From contig NC_135552.1 in NCBI RefSeq assembly GCF_964340395.1, positions 1,761,517 to 1,825,516 of the forward strand: a DNA stretch of 64,000 bases, read 5' to 3'. The notes under the pieces are model-generated. The model was not told where the DNA came from. It saw only the letters and a list, made by a program, of their open reading frames with translations, and did no database searches. The DNA comes from Glandiceps talaboti. Taxonomy: Eukaryota; Hemichordata; Enteropneusta; Spengelidae. Below are positions 49,809 to 62,800 of this stretch, piece by piece (the stretch's first letter is position 1; every line of letters begins with the position of its first letter). The position numbers and the translations under genes are program-made.

Positions 49809-50385
49809 ATCATTTTCTAAAAAACAACTGGGTCAATTCAAATGAAATTTTGTAGATGTATTTCGCAGGGTAACGGCAAGAACTAATTAGGTTTTGGTAA
49901 ACATCCATTGAATATTAATAAGCAATTTACATAATTAATGGTTTTTGGTAATTAGGCTATATCTCAAGAATGCCCACTTCAAATTCATTATAACTTGTAC
50001 ATACACCTGTGATACCAAAGCGCATCTATCCTGAAAATATTATCGATTTAGCTCTTAGTTTTAATAATTCATTGGCATATTTTGGTAATTAGACGTGGTG
50101 GCCACACAAAAGAAAGTAGTTGTTTCTGGTCAGGAAATGTTGCCAAAAGTGGTGTGACAATGCAAATTTGTTTGTTAATTGTTCATGATTAGTTCTGCAG
50201 TTGTCTTCCCTGAAGTAGCAATTGATGTGGGGAGAGTTATTTTGTGTTTCCCTTGGATCTGCACTCTGCATTGGCTGGACAAACACGAGAAAAAAGAAGA
50301 TCGAGGATGGCAAGCTTTCCTGTGCTGAGAATAGGAGGCGGGCATTTGAACAACGTTTTTGACAACTAACTTTCATTGGCACTTG
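49720..50385 (+). mobile_element. Dispersed repeat R3, copy in an ACTL6A intron
   Basis: It begins with a perfect 7-bp hairpin, ACCTTCC-GTAA-GGAAGGT (49726-49743), then (TG)n (49769-49807) and TGTCATCATTTTCTA. It ends with GGCAAGCTTTCCTGTGCTGAGAATA and GCATTTGAACAAC. The same order occurs at 25.02-25.79 kb. Confidence 0.7.
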
Positions 50386-50444
50386 AAAAATCCCAGATAT
50401 AGAGCTACATTTCTGGCATAAATCATGAAATTGCAAGACTTTAC

Positions 50445-50501
50445 CTTTGCAGAAGGCATTCCTTCTAAATCCGGTTTCTCAAATGTTAATCCTTTTGTTC
50501 T
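50445..50501 (-). CDS. ACTL6A/BAF53 short coding exon (3rd of 9 seen)
   Basis: A 57-base open segment follows AACACCCTTTTAG and precedes GTAAAGTC. It encodes 19 residues, RTKGLTFEKPDLEGMPSAK. It keeps phase 0 with both neighbours. It falls at the variable ACTL6 insertion between the AKK of the previous exon and the WHNYM segment, where other family members also have a poorly conserved charged stretch. The support is the splice sites, the phase and the position, not conservation. Confidence 0.65.
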
Positions 50502-50608
50502 CTAAAAGGGTGTTTGCTTGTACACTAGTTGCAGAAATTAGGATTAACTACACCATACTTTTGTAGAATAGCACTGTATATTATTCCCAATGAAAGCTCA
50601 GAACATAC

Positions 50609-50715
50609 CTTTTTGGCGACTTGATACGGTGAAACAATTGGTATAGTTTGTTCTTCAAACAGCTGATTACACTGCAAGGTTATGAAGTCTCCACCAAGTG
50701 GACTCTTGACACATG
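50609..50715 (-). CDS. ACTL6A/BAF53 coding exon (2nd of 9 seen)
   Basis: It is bounded by CATGTAG and GTATGTTC. It completes the codon left by the preceding exon (1+2) and encodes CVKSPLGGDFITLQCNQLFE and then QTIPIVSPYQVAKK. 'VKSPL-GDF-T-QC' is a signature of ACTL6A; actin has the shorter 'DLAGRDLT' there. Ends phase 0. Confidence 0.95.
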
Positions 50716-50910
50716 CTACATGTACAAAGTACACGAAATATCAGACAATGACAGAAGCATACAGACTTTATCTATGTGTGGAGCTGCTTCAAGTTCAGCA
50801 CATCAAATGACATACTTGATTTTTTTTAGAATAAAGGGGAATATTAGCTTTGCAAGACATTTCTCTCTTTCTTATACTGAATAGATCCATGGGGCCATTC
50901 AGAAATAAAT

Positions 50911-50979
50911 GGCAGTGACGGGGCTCAAACCTGCAACCTGCACACTTCAAGCCAGCCACTTTAACCATTCAACCATCAT
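50911..50979 (-). ncRNA. tRNA-derived SINE-like sequence
   Basis: Read on the minus strand it has a box-A-like GGTTGAATGGTTAAAGTGG, and 35 bases later a box-B-like GGTTTGAGCCC, then GTCACTGCCA. This is the layout of a tRNA gene body. The anticodon arm does not fold convincingly and box B departs from GGTTCGANNCC, so it is probably a SINE head or a tRNA relic rather than a functional tRNA. It lies in the ACTL6A intron 50716-51173. A 39-bp direct duplication (50976-51054) follows at its side. Confidence 0.5.
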
Positions 50980-51173
50980 GACTTCACATGTGCATGTAAC
51001 TGTACAAATGTACATCATGACTTCACATGTGCATGTAACTGTACAAATGTACATCATCATATTTTATTTTATGTATGGATGGATGGATGAAGACCAACAA
51101 TTCTGACACCTTCACTGGATTGGTCCATTTAGTGTTTTGACAAACCCAGGTATATAGCAGATATATTACTCAC

Positions 51174-51268
51174 CATGTGAAAGTGCATAACCATCATGCA
51201 CTGGGACTGCTGTTGTGTGTGTAGCACCGCTGTCAACAATCAAACCTGTTGCCCTACCATTGGCAAAG
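51174..51268 (-). CDS. ACTL6A/BAF53 coding exon (1st of 9 seen, internal)
   Basis: It is bounded by CCCAGACTTCACAG and GTGAGTAATA. It begins with one base completing an Ala codon, then [20 protein letters not shown] and [11 protein letters not shown], and ends one base into the next codon. [16 protein letters not shown] is the second phosphate-binding loop of the actin fold in ACTL6 form. By comparison with family length (about 430 residues), roughly the first 150 residues are missing. I find no exon for the preceding segment between 51.3 and 56.9 kb, so it probably lies beyond 64 kb. The gene is therefore partial here. Confidence 0.95.
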
Positions 51269-51649
51269 CTGTGAAGTCTGGGTTAAGGAAGTTTGAGCCA
51301 CATAGCAGTAACAAGTGAGGAAGTCAACTGTTTTTTTGATGTTATGGTGTGATATAGTCTCCGTTAACCAGACTCACGCCTGGGGGCACTACTACAAGAC
51401 CACCCAGATGAGAGTGTGGGGCAAACGTACACCAGTACAGATCTCTATTCCAGAGTAGAGTATGCAGGGGAATACTTCACATCCATTCCAATATCATATT
51501 CCATTTTAATAAGGGAACCATGTCTCTTAAATGTAGTAGTGTTAATCAAGACATAGCCCCCCCCCCCTCCCCACTTGTGTTTTATGGCAAAGTTATTGTG
51601 CAAATTTGAATGGTGTCTCTTGATACAAAACTTCACTATTTACTGACCA

Positions 51650-51846
51650 ATTTGCTATTTGACCTTGAATATGGAGGTCAAAGGTCAAAGTATAAAGATA
51701 AAGCTGACCTTTGTGGTATAGACATTTAAATGGAGTCTATGTGTTTGCAACTTCAGTTACCATAGAGCAATTTTGCAAGAGCAATGTTGGTCATTTCACT
51801 TTGAAAATGTCAGTCAAGGTCAAAGGTTAATATAGGAGTAACTTCA
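51650..51846. mobile_element. Dispersed repeat R4, left part
   Basis: TGACCTTGAATATGGAGGTCAAAGGTCAA and TTTAAATGGAGTCTATGTGTTTGCAACTTCAG resemble the R4 units at 22.6-23.2 kb. Its right-hand counterpart resumes at about 54060, after the minisatellite and the TIR element. Confidence 0.55.
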
Positions 51847-52054
51847 TGGTGGTTGGCCGGTGTATTTTCCATGTGGGTGATTGGTGTGTTTTCCATTGTG
51901 GGTGATTGGTGTATTTTCCATTGTGGGTGGCCAGTGTATTTTCCATGTGGGTGATTGGTGTATTTTCCATTGTGGGTGGCCAGTGTATTTTCCATGTGGG
52001 TGATTGGTGTATTTTCCATGTGGGTGGCCGGTGTATTTTCCATGTGGTTAGCCG
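51847..52054. repeat. About 27-bp minisatellite, left half
   Basis: The unit is GGTGTATTTTCCATGTGGGTGATT or the same with CCATTGTGGGTGGCC (24-28 bp). The same unit continues at 53758, across an inserted element. Confidence 0.92.
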
Positions 52055-53757
52055 GTGCACGACAAGTGAGCTAGACCATCATGCAATGCGATTTGTATGC
52101 TCGCAGATACCTTGAGAGGACGCCATCTTAAATCTCATATCTTCCCTATACTACTACATGCAATGCTTTGAAGCCTAGCAGAGGGCGGAAGTTCACCATC
52201 CTCGTTCACAACAAGTTATTTCTGGAAATCAAAATTCTGATATTTTTAGTACTTTTTGAATTTTTTTCCTACAGCATTTCTATCGTATACCATAGTAATA
52301 TTAATAAAATGACATTTTTGGTCAAAATTAGGTGTTTTTTCGATTCTCTTAATTCATAAACTTATGATGTTGTCGGAAAAGCCACTACATGTGACAATCA
52401 GCTGGAATGAAAACAAACTACATTTGCACATTTGTATTTGTGCATTTATTGTCATTTTTAGACTAATTTTCCTGAAAATTCACAAATTTGGGGATTTTTG
52501 TCACATTTTACAGTTGTCTGTCTCTACGTTTTTCAAAATCCATGAACGAAGAATTGTAGTACGTGTGAATACGAATCGAATGATATACTGGGTGCTTAGG
52601 CACGTAGTGAATTCCTCAACGAAGATAGGATTTGAATGTAGTCCTTGCAGTCATATAGAATTTCCGAAAATGTCATGTCACCATGTATGACAACCATGGG
52701 ACAGCAGGTTCGTAAATCGTCAACAGGTATGTTCTATACAAAGCATTTATCCCCAAAAATCGGTGAATTACATGATGTAACAAACTAAGGCTTTCGAGAG
52801 AAAATAAATTCGTAACTGTGAATAAATGTTTGTGTAGTTTTATTAATTGTAAAGATGAGACAGTAAGCAGCAGGGTAGTAAATCTTTACCTGTATTTTCT
52901 ATGGACAATCGGTGTCACGGTGGTGCACATGGACGGTGTAACGTGTATCATGCTAGGCACAACATTAGTCAAGTTACGTGTACACTGTATGCTTGTAATG
53001 GCAATGCTGTCGCTCGGTAATTTGTATCATGTGCTAATATTATATTCTGGCCTTTGAGTGAGAAATGAGACAAGTAAAATTTATAACTGTGAGTAAATGT
53101 ATGTACTTGTACTACTAGTGTATTGATTGCGATTGTGGGATGGCTGAGTTGTAAATCCTCATATTTTCTACAAAAAAGTGACGTGCACGGTGCATACGCC
53201 ATCCTCGGATGCCATCATCACACAGGCGGTGTGTTTTGTACAGTAGTGTAAACACCTCGGTAATTACGCTTTAACTTTCGAGCAATCAACTCGGAGAAAT
53301 AAAATTCAGCCAATAAAATTATAACTATAATGTAATAGTCTAAATTGTAATTATGATACGACAGGGCCAGGGTCGCAAACCAGATAAGTAAACAATGTAT
53401 GCCCAGATGCTATGCAGGGAGCAGATAAACTTAGACCCACGTACGCTTCGCTACAGGAGCATGCACCACAGCTCGGTAAATTATGTGTACTAAACCCTGG
53501 CTTTTGACTCTTGAGCAAAAAGAAAGAGAAAAAATACATTCATGACCGAGTAAATTTTATTTCTTTTTAATGATTACTTTGGGACAAGCAGGGACGACGT
53601 GATAGCCTTCAGATATTTTCTTCAAAAGTGACGTATACAACATAATGCATGTGTACGTGTAGAACCAACAACAACGTATGTGTCGGCGCCGCACCTTCGA
53701 ATTCGATCTCCGAGCATACAAATCATACTGCATTTTGGGTAATCTGATGTGCCGTGC
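52055..53757. mobile_element. TIR element inserted in a minisatellite, 1.7 kb
   Basis: The left end (52055-52124) and the reverse complement of the right end (about 53685-53757) align over about 70 bases. The core is ATGCAATGCGATTTGTATGCTCGCAGAT against ATGCAGTATGATTTGTATGCTCGGAGAT. The interior has at least three diverged subrepeats of about 270 bp (52800-53600) with AAATTTATAACTGTGAGTAAATGTATGT, ATATTTTCT-CAAAAGTGACGT, GTGCACGGTG and CTCGGTAATT motifs. No transposase ORF; the longest frames are about 60-110 residues and look random. It is probably a non-autonomous DNA transposon. Confidence 0.7.
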
Positions 53758-54009
53758 CGTGTATTTTACATGTGGTTAGCCAGTGTATTTTCCATTGTGG
53801 GTGGCCGGTGTATTTTCCATTGTGGGTGGCCGGTGTATTTTCCATGTGGGTTGCCGGTGTATTTTCATTGTGGGTGGCCGGTGTATTTTCCATGTGGGTG
53901 GCCGGTGTATTTTCCATTGTGGGTGGCCGGTGTATTTTCCATGTGGGTGGCCGGTGTATTTTCCATGTTGGTGGCCAATGTATTTTCCATGTGGGTGGCC
54001 AATGTATGT
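53758..54009. repeat. About 27-bp minisatellite, right half
   Basis: The same unit as 51847-52054, now mostly GGCCGGTGTATTTTCCATGTGGGT and CCATTGTGGGTGGCC. It ends at GGCCAATGTATGTAGG. Confidence 0.92.
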
Positions 54010-54059
54010 AGGAGTGGAATCACAGATTCATGATTGAAATATCATCACTTGAAATGTTA

Positions 54060-54400
54060 GATTAAAAAGCTCTGCTATGAAGGCAACAAAAATTTGGCTG
54101 TGACCTTGAAGAAGCCTTTCTAGGTCAAAGTCTTAAAAGAAAGTCCATATTTGATAATATGGGTGTGGGCATTTGAATGGAGTCACTACGTATTATACAT
54201 GTACCTCCAAAAATGATGCACATTGTGAAATTTAACCACAAATATGGCTGCTATTTAGCAAGATTTGATCTGTTTGCAATATAAAGTGCCATGCATACAA
54301 TGTATGTCTACTATAGCATGTTACCTATGTGCCAGGTTTGGTTGAAATCAATTGGCGCATGCAAGTGATATGAGGGTGAACACACAGTGTATATCACGGA
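54060..54400. mobile_element. Dispersed repeat R4, right part
   Basis: Holds CATTTGAATGGAGTC, ACCACAAATATGGCTGCTATTTAGCAAGATTTG and GTGCCAGGTTTGGTTGAAATCA, which match the later part of R4 at 23.0-23.2 kb. No gene. Confidence 0.6.
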
Positions 54401-55465
54401 CTGATACATGGACAGACAATGTATACAATGTATATCCTCCTCTGGTGGTGCCAGTTGGAGGATAAAATTTGCTGTAATATACATGTACAAATGTACATTT
54501 GTACAGACACCTAGTCACTTGAAGGATACGCTGACAGGACTGCATTTTTACAAAGAAAAAAGGCTGGTATATTGTATTGTTCAAACATCAGTTCTGTTAA
54601 CTTTTCTCTTTTACCTCGGACATTCCACTGTCAATAATAAGAATAAGAATAAAATAAGATTATTATCAATTTTACAGTATCTCACATGTATTGAACCAAA
54701 CCTGTGTCTCACATTCGTAAGGTAAGATTACAGAATGGAGATGTCTGTTTGTCTGTATGTGTCTGTGTGTCTGTATGTGTGTCTGTGTCATAATATGAAA
54801 TTCATCTCTGTGATTGGCTGATTGTGTCTACTGAAATGGGTTCATTAATATTCATAATGTCCATCATAATGATTTACCATACTTAGTAGGCAGTTATTTC
54901 TTTTTATCATTTCATAAAAATATTATTTTTACTAAAAACATAAGAAAACTGCAAAAAACAACAAAAGTTCGAGATAGATTTTTTTAATACGCTGTACATA
55001 TTAAATGGATTATCCCAGTTGTTTACCAATAAAAAAAAAATATAAGGTACCCACGTCCGTTTAATTTCTAGAATTGAAACTGTAACCCCACATCCCATCT
55101 AAATCTTGACATTTTTGACACAAATATCTCATGAAAGTTGAATTTTGACAAAAATTAAAAGTACCCTGTTTATCTTTGCACATATGTATAATGCACCTCA
55201 AAAATCATTGTGTGTATGCTAACTTGAAAATGCCAGTAAAAAATGTGACCCATCCCATCCAAATTTCAACATTTTAGGAACAAAAATCACATAAATGTAC
55301 AATATTGGAACACATCAGCACCAAAGGATATTTCTGTCAGATCATATGTATGATAAATCAACTAAACTAGTTATATGACTTTATAGAGTTTATTTCTCCA
55401 AAAGCCAAAGTGGTCAGAATATTCATAATTGTGACCCCACCCCATCCAAAATTCAACATTTTTGG
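54401..55465. other. Non-coding, nothing firm
   Basis: A perfect 22-bp palindrome (TGTACAAATGTACATTTGTACA minus its last two bases gives the core) lies at 54484-54505. A TCTG/TGTG-rich tract lies at 54742-54788. The rest is AT-rich with loosely repeated 'ACCCCA(C)CCCATC-AAATTTC/CAACATTTT' segments (55080, 55245, 55430), which lead into repeat R1. Confidence 0.45.
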
Positions 55466-56880
55466 ACAAAAATAGCACCACTGTGCAGGTTGTAGCACAA
55501 CTGTGCAGGTTTTAAAAAATGTTTACCCACATGCTGAGCCATGCCATGTATAGGTATTCATTTGCTAAATGTTATCCAGTTGGCTATCCAGCCCTGTTGT
55601 TATCTTTGCAATATACGCGATCAGTTTGCTGTTGCTATGGGTGTGGTCATGTTGCTAGACATATTTGAAGACATTTTTTGAATGTTTGTTCACTTTTCTA
55701 TGAATCCCTGATGTTATCTTTGCAACATATGTGATCATATGGCTGTTACTATGGGTGTGGTCGTGTTGCTAGGTATGTCTGCATACATTTTTTGAATGTT
55801 TATTCATTTGTCTATTAATTCCTGTTCTTTTGTTTGCAATATACGTGATCATTGAGCTGTTGCTATGGGTGTGGTTTTGTGGCTAGGCATATTTACATAC
55901 ATTTTTTGAATGTTTCCTCAATTGTCTATTAATCAATGTTATCTTTGCAATATCTGTGATCATTTGGCTGTTGCCAAGGGCATGGTCTTGTTGCTAGGCA
56001 TATTTGCATACATTTTTTGAATGTTTAGTCACTTGCCTACCAGATGATGTTGTTATTTAATCTAAATATACTGCCATTTGGTTGTTGCTATAGGTGTGGT
56101 CATGTTGATAGGAACAATTACATAAGTATGACGGTCATTGACCCACTTACAATTTGCAGACTAACAGTAAACACTTTCAGAATCAAAACCAAATTTTATC
56201 CCCAGGAGTTTGTGAGGTAAAGCTCAATGCCAAAATCACTCTCATCATCTACAAGACTGACAGATGGACAGACAGAGAGAGACATACATTTTACGTTGAA
56301 CCAACATGTAGTTTGTGTTAAAGTTAGATAGACAATGCTACCAAGCAACCTCAAGGAGAGATTTTGAATTCCAGTGCCATTCACACACACTTGTTACATT
56401 ATGTTAAGTACCCATAAAATCTTTAATGGTTTAATCAGATCAATAAAACAATAATTCTGTACTCATCTGGCCTAAATATTCCTGCAGACATTTCACAAAA
56501 AATATGGGTTTTTTAGCCCTAATTTGCATATGGCTATTGGGATTATCATGTAATCAATATCACATTATCTGTACATCCCCAGAAACATCCCTGTAAAATT
56601 TCAGCCAAATCAACCCGGTACTTTTGGAATTATAGACTTTTGACCAAAAAACACATTTTTAGCCCTAATTTGCACTTCACTGATGGGATCATTGTGTCAT
56701 AAACACTTCTTAAACTAAACACCCAAAGAACATTCCCCACCAAATTACAGGCTGATCTGTCCAGTAGTTTGGGAGTTTAATTTTTTTGATAAAAAATCAC
56801 ATTTTTTACCTAAATCACACACTGGCGATACAATGTACTATAATTTTGATTTGAACAATTTCCCAACTAGACACCCACCA
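55466..56880 (+). mobile_element. Dispersed repeat R1, copy d, ended by a minisatellite
   Basis: The head GTAGCACAACTGTGCAGGTTTT at about 55490 is followed by five tandem units of about 115 bp (CTGTTGCTATGGGTGTGGTC, TTGCTAGGCATATTTGCATAC, TTTTTTGAATGTTT; 55590-56110). After a unique part come TTTGACCAAAAAACACATTTTTAGCCCTAATTTGCA-type units. Similarity stops at CAACTAGACACCCACC (56870-56881), where the 23-bp array begins. The usual R1 3' end is absent. Confidence 0.75.
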
Positions 56881-59800
56881 CCTTACATCAACGTCTATTC
56901 ATGGCTAACATCAATGTCTATTCATGGCTTACATCAATGTCTATTCATGGCTAACATCAATGTCTATTCATGGCTTACATCAATGTCTATTCATGGCTTA
57001 CATCAATGTCTATTCATTGCTTACATCAACGTCTATTCATGGCTTATATCAATGTCTATTCATGGCTTATATCAATGTCTATTCATGGCTTACATCAACA
57101 TCTATTCATGGCTTACATCAACGTCTATTTATGGCTTACATCAACGTCTATTTATGGCTTACATGAATGTCTATTCATGGCTAACATCAATGTCTATTTA
57201 TGGCTTACATCAACGCCTATTCATGGCTTACATCAACATCTATTCATGGCTTACATCAACGTCTATTTATGGCTTACATGAATGTCTATTCATTGCTTAC
57301 ATCAACGTCTATGGCTTACATCAATGCCTATTCATGGCTTACATCAATGTCTATTCATGGCTTAAATCAATGTTTATTCATTGCTTACATCAATGTCTAT
57401 TTATTGCTTACATCAACATCTATTCATTGCTTACATCAACATCTATTCATTGCTTACATCAACATCTATTTATGGCTTACATCAATGTCTATTCATGGCT
57501 TACAAACATCAACGTCTATTCATGGCTTACATCAATGTCTATTCATGGCTTACAAACATCAACATCTATTCATTGCTTATATCAACGTCTATTTATGGCT
57601 TACATCAATGTCTATTTATTGCTTACATCAACATCTATTCATTGCTTACATCAACATCTATTCATTGCTTACATCAACATCTATTTATGGCTTACATCAA
57701 TGTCTATTCATGGCTTACAAACATCAACATCTATTCATTGCTTATATCAACATCTATTCATTGCTAACATCAATGTCTATTCATTGCTTACATCAATGTA
57801 TATTTATGGCTTACATCAACATCTATTCATGGTTTATATTAACATCTATTCATTGCTAACATCAATGTCTATTCATGGCTTACATCAATGTCTATTTATG
57901 GCTTACATCAATGTCTATTCATGGCTTACATCAATGTCTATTCATGGCTTACATCAACATCTATTCATGGCTTACATCAACATCTATTCATTGCTTACAT
58001 CAATGTCTATTCATTGCTTATATCAATGTCTATTCATGGCTTACATCAACATCTATTCATGGCTTACATCAACATCTATTCATGGCTTACATCAATGTCT
58101 ATTCATTGCTTACATCAACATCTATTTATGGCTTACATCAATGTCTATTCATGGCTTACATCAATGTCTATTCATTGCTTACATCAACATCTATTCATTG
58201 CTTATATCAACGTCTATTTATTGCTTACATCAACATCTATTTATGGCTTACATCAATGTCTATTCATGGCTTACATCAATGTCTATTCATGGCTTACATC
58301 AATGTCTATTCATTGCTTACATCAACATCTATTCATTGCTTACATCAACATCTATTCATGGTTTATATTAACATCTATTCATTGCTAACATCAATGTCTA
58401 TTCATTGCTTACATCAATGTCTATTCATTGCTTACATCAACATCTATTTATGGCTTACATCAACATCTATTCATGGCTTACATCAATGTCTATTCATTGC
58501 TTACATCAATGTCTATTCATTGCTTACATCAATGTCTATTCATGGCTTACAAACATCAACGTCTATTCATGGCTTACATCAACATCTATTCATTGCTTAC
58601 AATACATCAACATCTATTCATTGCTTACATCAACATCTATTTATGGCTTACATCAATGTCTATTCATGGCTTACAAACATCAACGTCTATTCATGGCTTA
58701 CATCAATGTCTATTCATGGCTTACAAACATCAACATCTATTCATTGCTTATATCAACGTCTATTTATGGCTTACATCAATGTCTATTCATGGCTTACATC
58801 AACATCTATTCATGGCTTACATCAACATCTATTCATGGCTTACATCAATGTCTATTCATGGCTTACAAACATCAACGTCTATTCATGGCTTACATGTACA
58901 TCAATGTCTATTCATGGTTTATATTAACGTCTATTCATGGCTTACATCAACGTCTATTCATTGCTTACATCAATGACTATTCATGGCTTATATCAACGTC
59001 TATTCATGGCTTATATCAACGTCTATTTATGGCTAACATGTATATTAACGTCTATTCATGGCTTACATCAATGACTATTCATTGCTTACATCAACGTCTA
59101 TTCATGGCTTACATCAACGTCTATTCATGGCTTACATGAATGTCTATTCATGGCTTACATCAATGTCTACTCATGGCTTACAAACATCAACGTCTATTCA
59201 TGGCTTACATCAACGTCTATTCATGGCTTACATGAATGTCTATTCATGGCTTACATCAATGTCTACTCATGGCTTACAAACATCAACATCTATTTATGGC
59301 TTACATCAATGTCTATTTATGGCTAACATGTATATCAACGTCTATTCATGGCTCACATCAATGTCTATTCATGGTGTACATCAATGTCTACTCATTGCTT
59401 ACATCAATGTCTATTCATGGCTTACATCAATGTCTATTCATGGCTTACATCAACGTCTATTCATGGCTTACATCAATGTCTATTCATTGCTTACATCAAC
59501 ATCTATTTATGGCTAACATCAATGTCTATTCATTGCTTACAAACAACAACGTCTATTCATGGCTAACATCAATGTCTATTCATTGCTTACATCAATGTCT
59601 ATTCATGGCTAACATCAATGTCTATTCATGGCTTACATCAATGTCTATTTATGGCTTACATCAATGTCTATTCATGGCTTACATCAATGTCTATTTATGG
59701 CTTACATCAATGTCTATTCATTGCTTACATCAATGTCTATTTATGGCTTACATGAATGTCTATTCATGGCTTACATCAACGTCTATTTATGGCTTACATC

Positions 59801-62800
59801 AATGTCTATTCATTGCTTACATCAATGTCTATTCATTGCTTACATCAACATCTATTTATGGCTTACATCAATGTCTATTCATGGCTAACATCAATGTCTT
59901 CATGGCTTACATCAATGTCTATTTATGGCTAACATCAATGTCTATTTATGGCTTACATCAATGTCTATTTATGGCTTACATCAATGTCTATTCATTGCTT
60001 ACATCAACGTCTATTCATTGCTTACATCAACGTCTATTTATGGCTTACATCAATGTCTATTCATTGCTTACATCAATGTCTATTCATGGCTAACATCAAT
60101 GTTTATTCATTGCTTACATCAATGTCTATTCATGGCTTACATCAATGTCTATTCATTGCTAACATCAACATCTATTCATTGCTTATATCAATGTCTATTT
60201 ATGGCTAACATCAATGTCTATTTATGGCTTACATCAATGTCTATTCATGGCTTACATCAACATCTATTCATTGCTTACATCAATGTCTATTCATGGCTTA
60301 CATCAATGTCTATTCATGGCTTACAAACATCAACATCTATTCATTGCTTATATCAACATCTATTTATGGCTTACAAACATCAACGTCTATTCATTGCTTA
60401 CATCAACGTCTATTTATGGCTTACATCAACATCTATTTATGGCTTACATCAATGTCTATTCATTGCTTACATCAATGTCTATTCATGGCTTATATCAACA
60501 TCTATTCATGGCTTATATCAACGTCTATTCATGGCTTACATCAACGTCTATTCATGGCTTACATCAATGTCTATTCATGGCTTACATCAACGTCTATTCA
60601 TGGCTTACATCAATGTCTATTTATGGCTTACATCAATGTCTATTTATGGCTTACATCAACATCTATTCATTGCTAACATCAACATCTATTCATTGCTTAC
60701 ATCAACATCTATTCATTGCTTACATCAACATCTATTCATGGCTTACATCAACGTCTATTCATGGCTTACATCAATGTCTATTTATGGCTTACATCAATGT
60801 TTATTCATTGCTTACATCAATGTCTATTTATGGCTTACATCAATGTCTATTTATGGCTTACATCAACATCTATTCATGGCTAACATCAATGTCTATTCAT
60901 GGCTTACATCAATGTCTATTCATTGCTTACATCAACATCTATTCATGGCTAACATCAATGTCTATTCATGGCTTACATCAATGTCTATTTACGGCTTACA
61001 TCAATGTCTATTCATTGCTTACATCAACATCTATGGCTTACATCAATGTCTATTCATTGCTTACATCAACGTCTATTTATGGCTTACATCAATGTCTATT
61101 TATTGCTTACATCAACGTCTATTCATTGCTTACATCAACGTCTATTTATGGCTTACATCAATGTCTATTCATGGCTTACAAACAACAATGTCTATTCATG
61201 GCTTATATCAACGTCTATTTAAGGCTTGCATCAATGTCTATTCATGGCTTGCATCAATGTCTATTCATTGCTTACATCAACGTCTATTTATGGCTTACAT
61301 CAACATCTATTCATGGCTTACATCAATGTCTATTCATTGCTTACATCAATGTCTATTCATTGCTTACATCAACATCTATTTATGGCTTACATCAATGTCT
61401 ATTCATGGCTTACATCAATGTCTATTCATTGCTTACATCAACATCTATTCATGGCTTACATCAATGTCTATTCATGGCTTACATCAACATCTATTCATTG
61501 CTTACATCAACATCTATTCATGGCTTACATCAATGTCTATTCATGGCTTACATCAATGTCTATTCATTGCTTACATCAATGTCTATTCATGGCTTACATC
61601 AACATCTATTTATGGCTTACATCAACATCTATTTATGGCTTACATGAATGTCTATTCATGGCTTACATCAATGTCTATTCATGGCTTATATCAACATCTA
61701 TTTATGGCTTACATCAATGTCTATTCATTGCTTACATGAATGTCTATTTATGGCTTACATCAACGTCTATTCATTGCTTACATGAATGTCTATTCATGGC
61801 TTACATCAACATCTATTCATTGCTTACATCAACATCTATTCATTGCTTACATCAACATCTATTCATTGCTTACATGAATGTCTATTCATGGCTTACATCA
61901 ACATCTATTCATTGCTTACATCAACATCTATTCATTGCTTACATCAACATCTATTTATGGCTAACATCAATGTCTATTCATTGCTTACATCAACATCTAT
62001 TCATTGCTTACATCAACATCTATTCATGGCTAACATCAATGTCTATTCATTGCTTACATCAACATCTATTCATGGCTTACATCAACATCTATTTATGGCT
62101 TACATCAATGTCTATTCATGGCTTACATCAATGTCTATTCATGGCTTACATCAACATCTATTCATTGCTTACATCAATGTCTATTCATTGCTAACATCAA
62201 CATCTATTCATTGCTTACATCAACATCTATTTATGGCTTACATCAATGTCTATTCATGGCTTACATCAATGTCTATTTATGGCTTATATCAACATCTATT
62301 CATTGCTTACATCAACATCTATTTATGGCTTATATCAACATCTATTCATTGCTTACATCAACATCTATTCATGGCTTATATCAACGTCTATTCATTGCTT
62401 ACATCAATGTCTATTTATGGCTTATATCAACATCTATTCATTGCTTACATCAACATCTATTCATGGCTTACATCAATGTCTATTTATGGCTTATATCAAC
62501 ATCTATTCATTGCTTACATCAACATCTATTTATGGCTTATATCAACATCTATTCATTGCTTACATCAACATCTATTCATGGCTTATATCAACGTCTATTC
62601 ATTGCTTACATCAATGTCTATTTATGGCTTATATCAACATCTATTCATTGCTTACATCAACATCTATTCATGGCTTACATCAATGTCTATTCATGGCTAA
62701 CATCAATGTCTATTCATTGCTTACATCAACATCTATTTATGGCTTATATCAACGTCTATTCATTGCTTACATCAATGTCTATTTATGGCTTATATCAACA

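Noticed and set aside
50911-50979. Functional tRNA gene on the minus strand
   Set aside because: Box A and box B spacing fits, but the box B sequence is degenerate and the cloverleaf arms do not pair well, so I list it only as SINE-like.
51300-56800. Upstream ACTL6A exons (N-terminal 150 residues)
   Set aside because: I searched the minus strand for the expected actin-fold segments before FANGR and found none between known repeats; they are probably outside the window.
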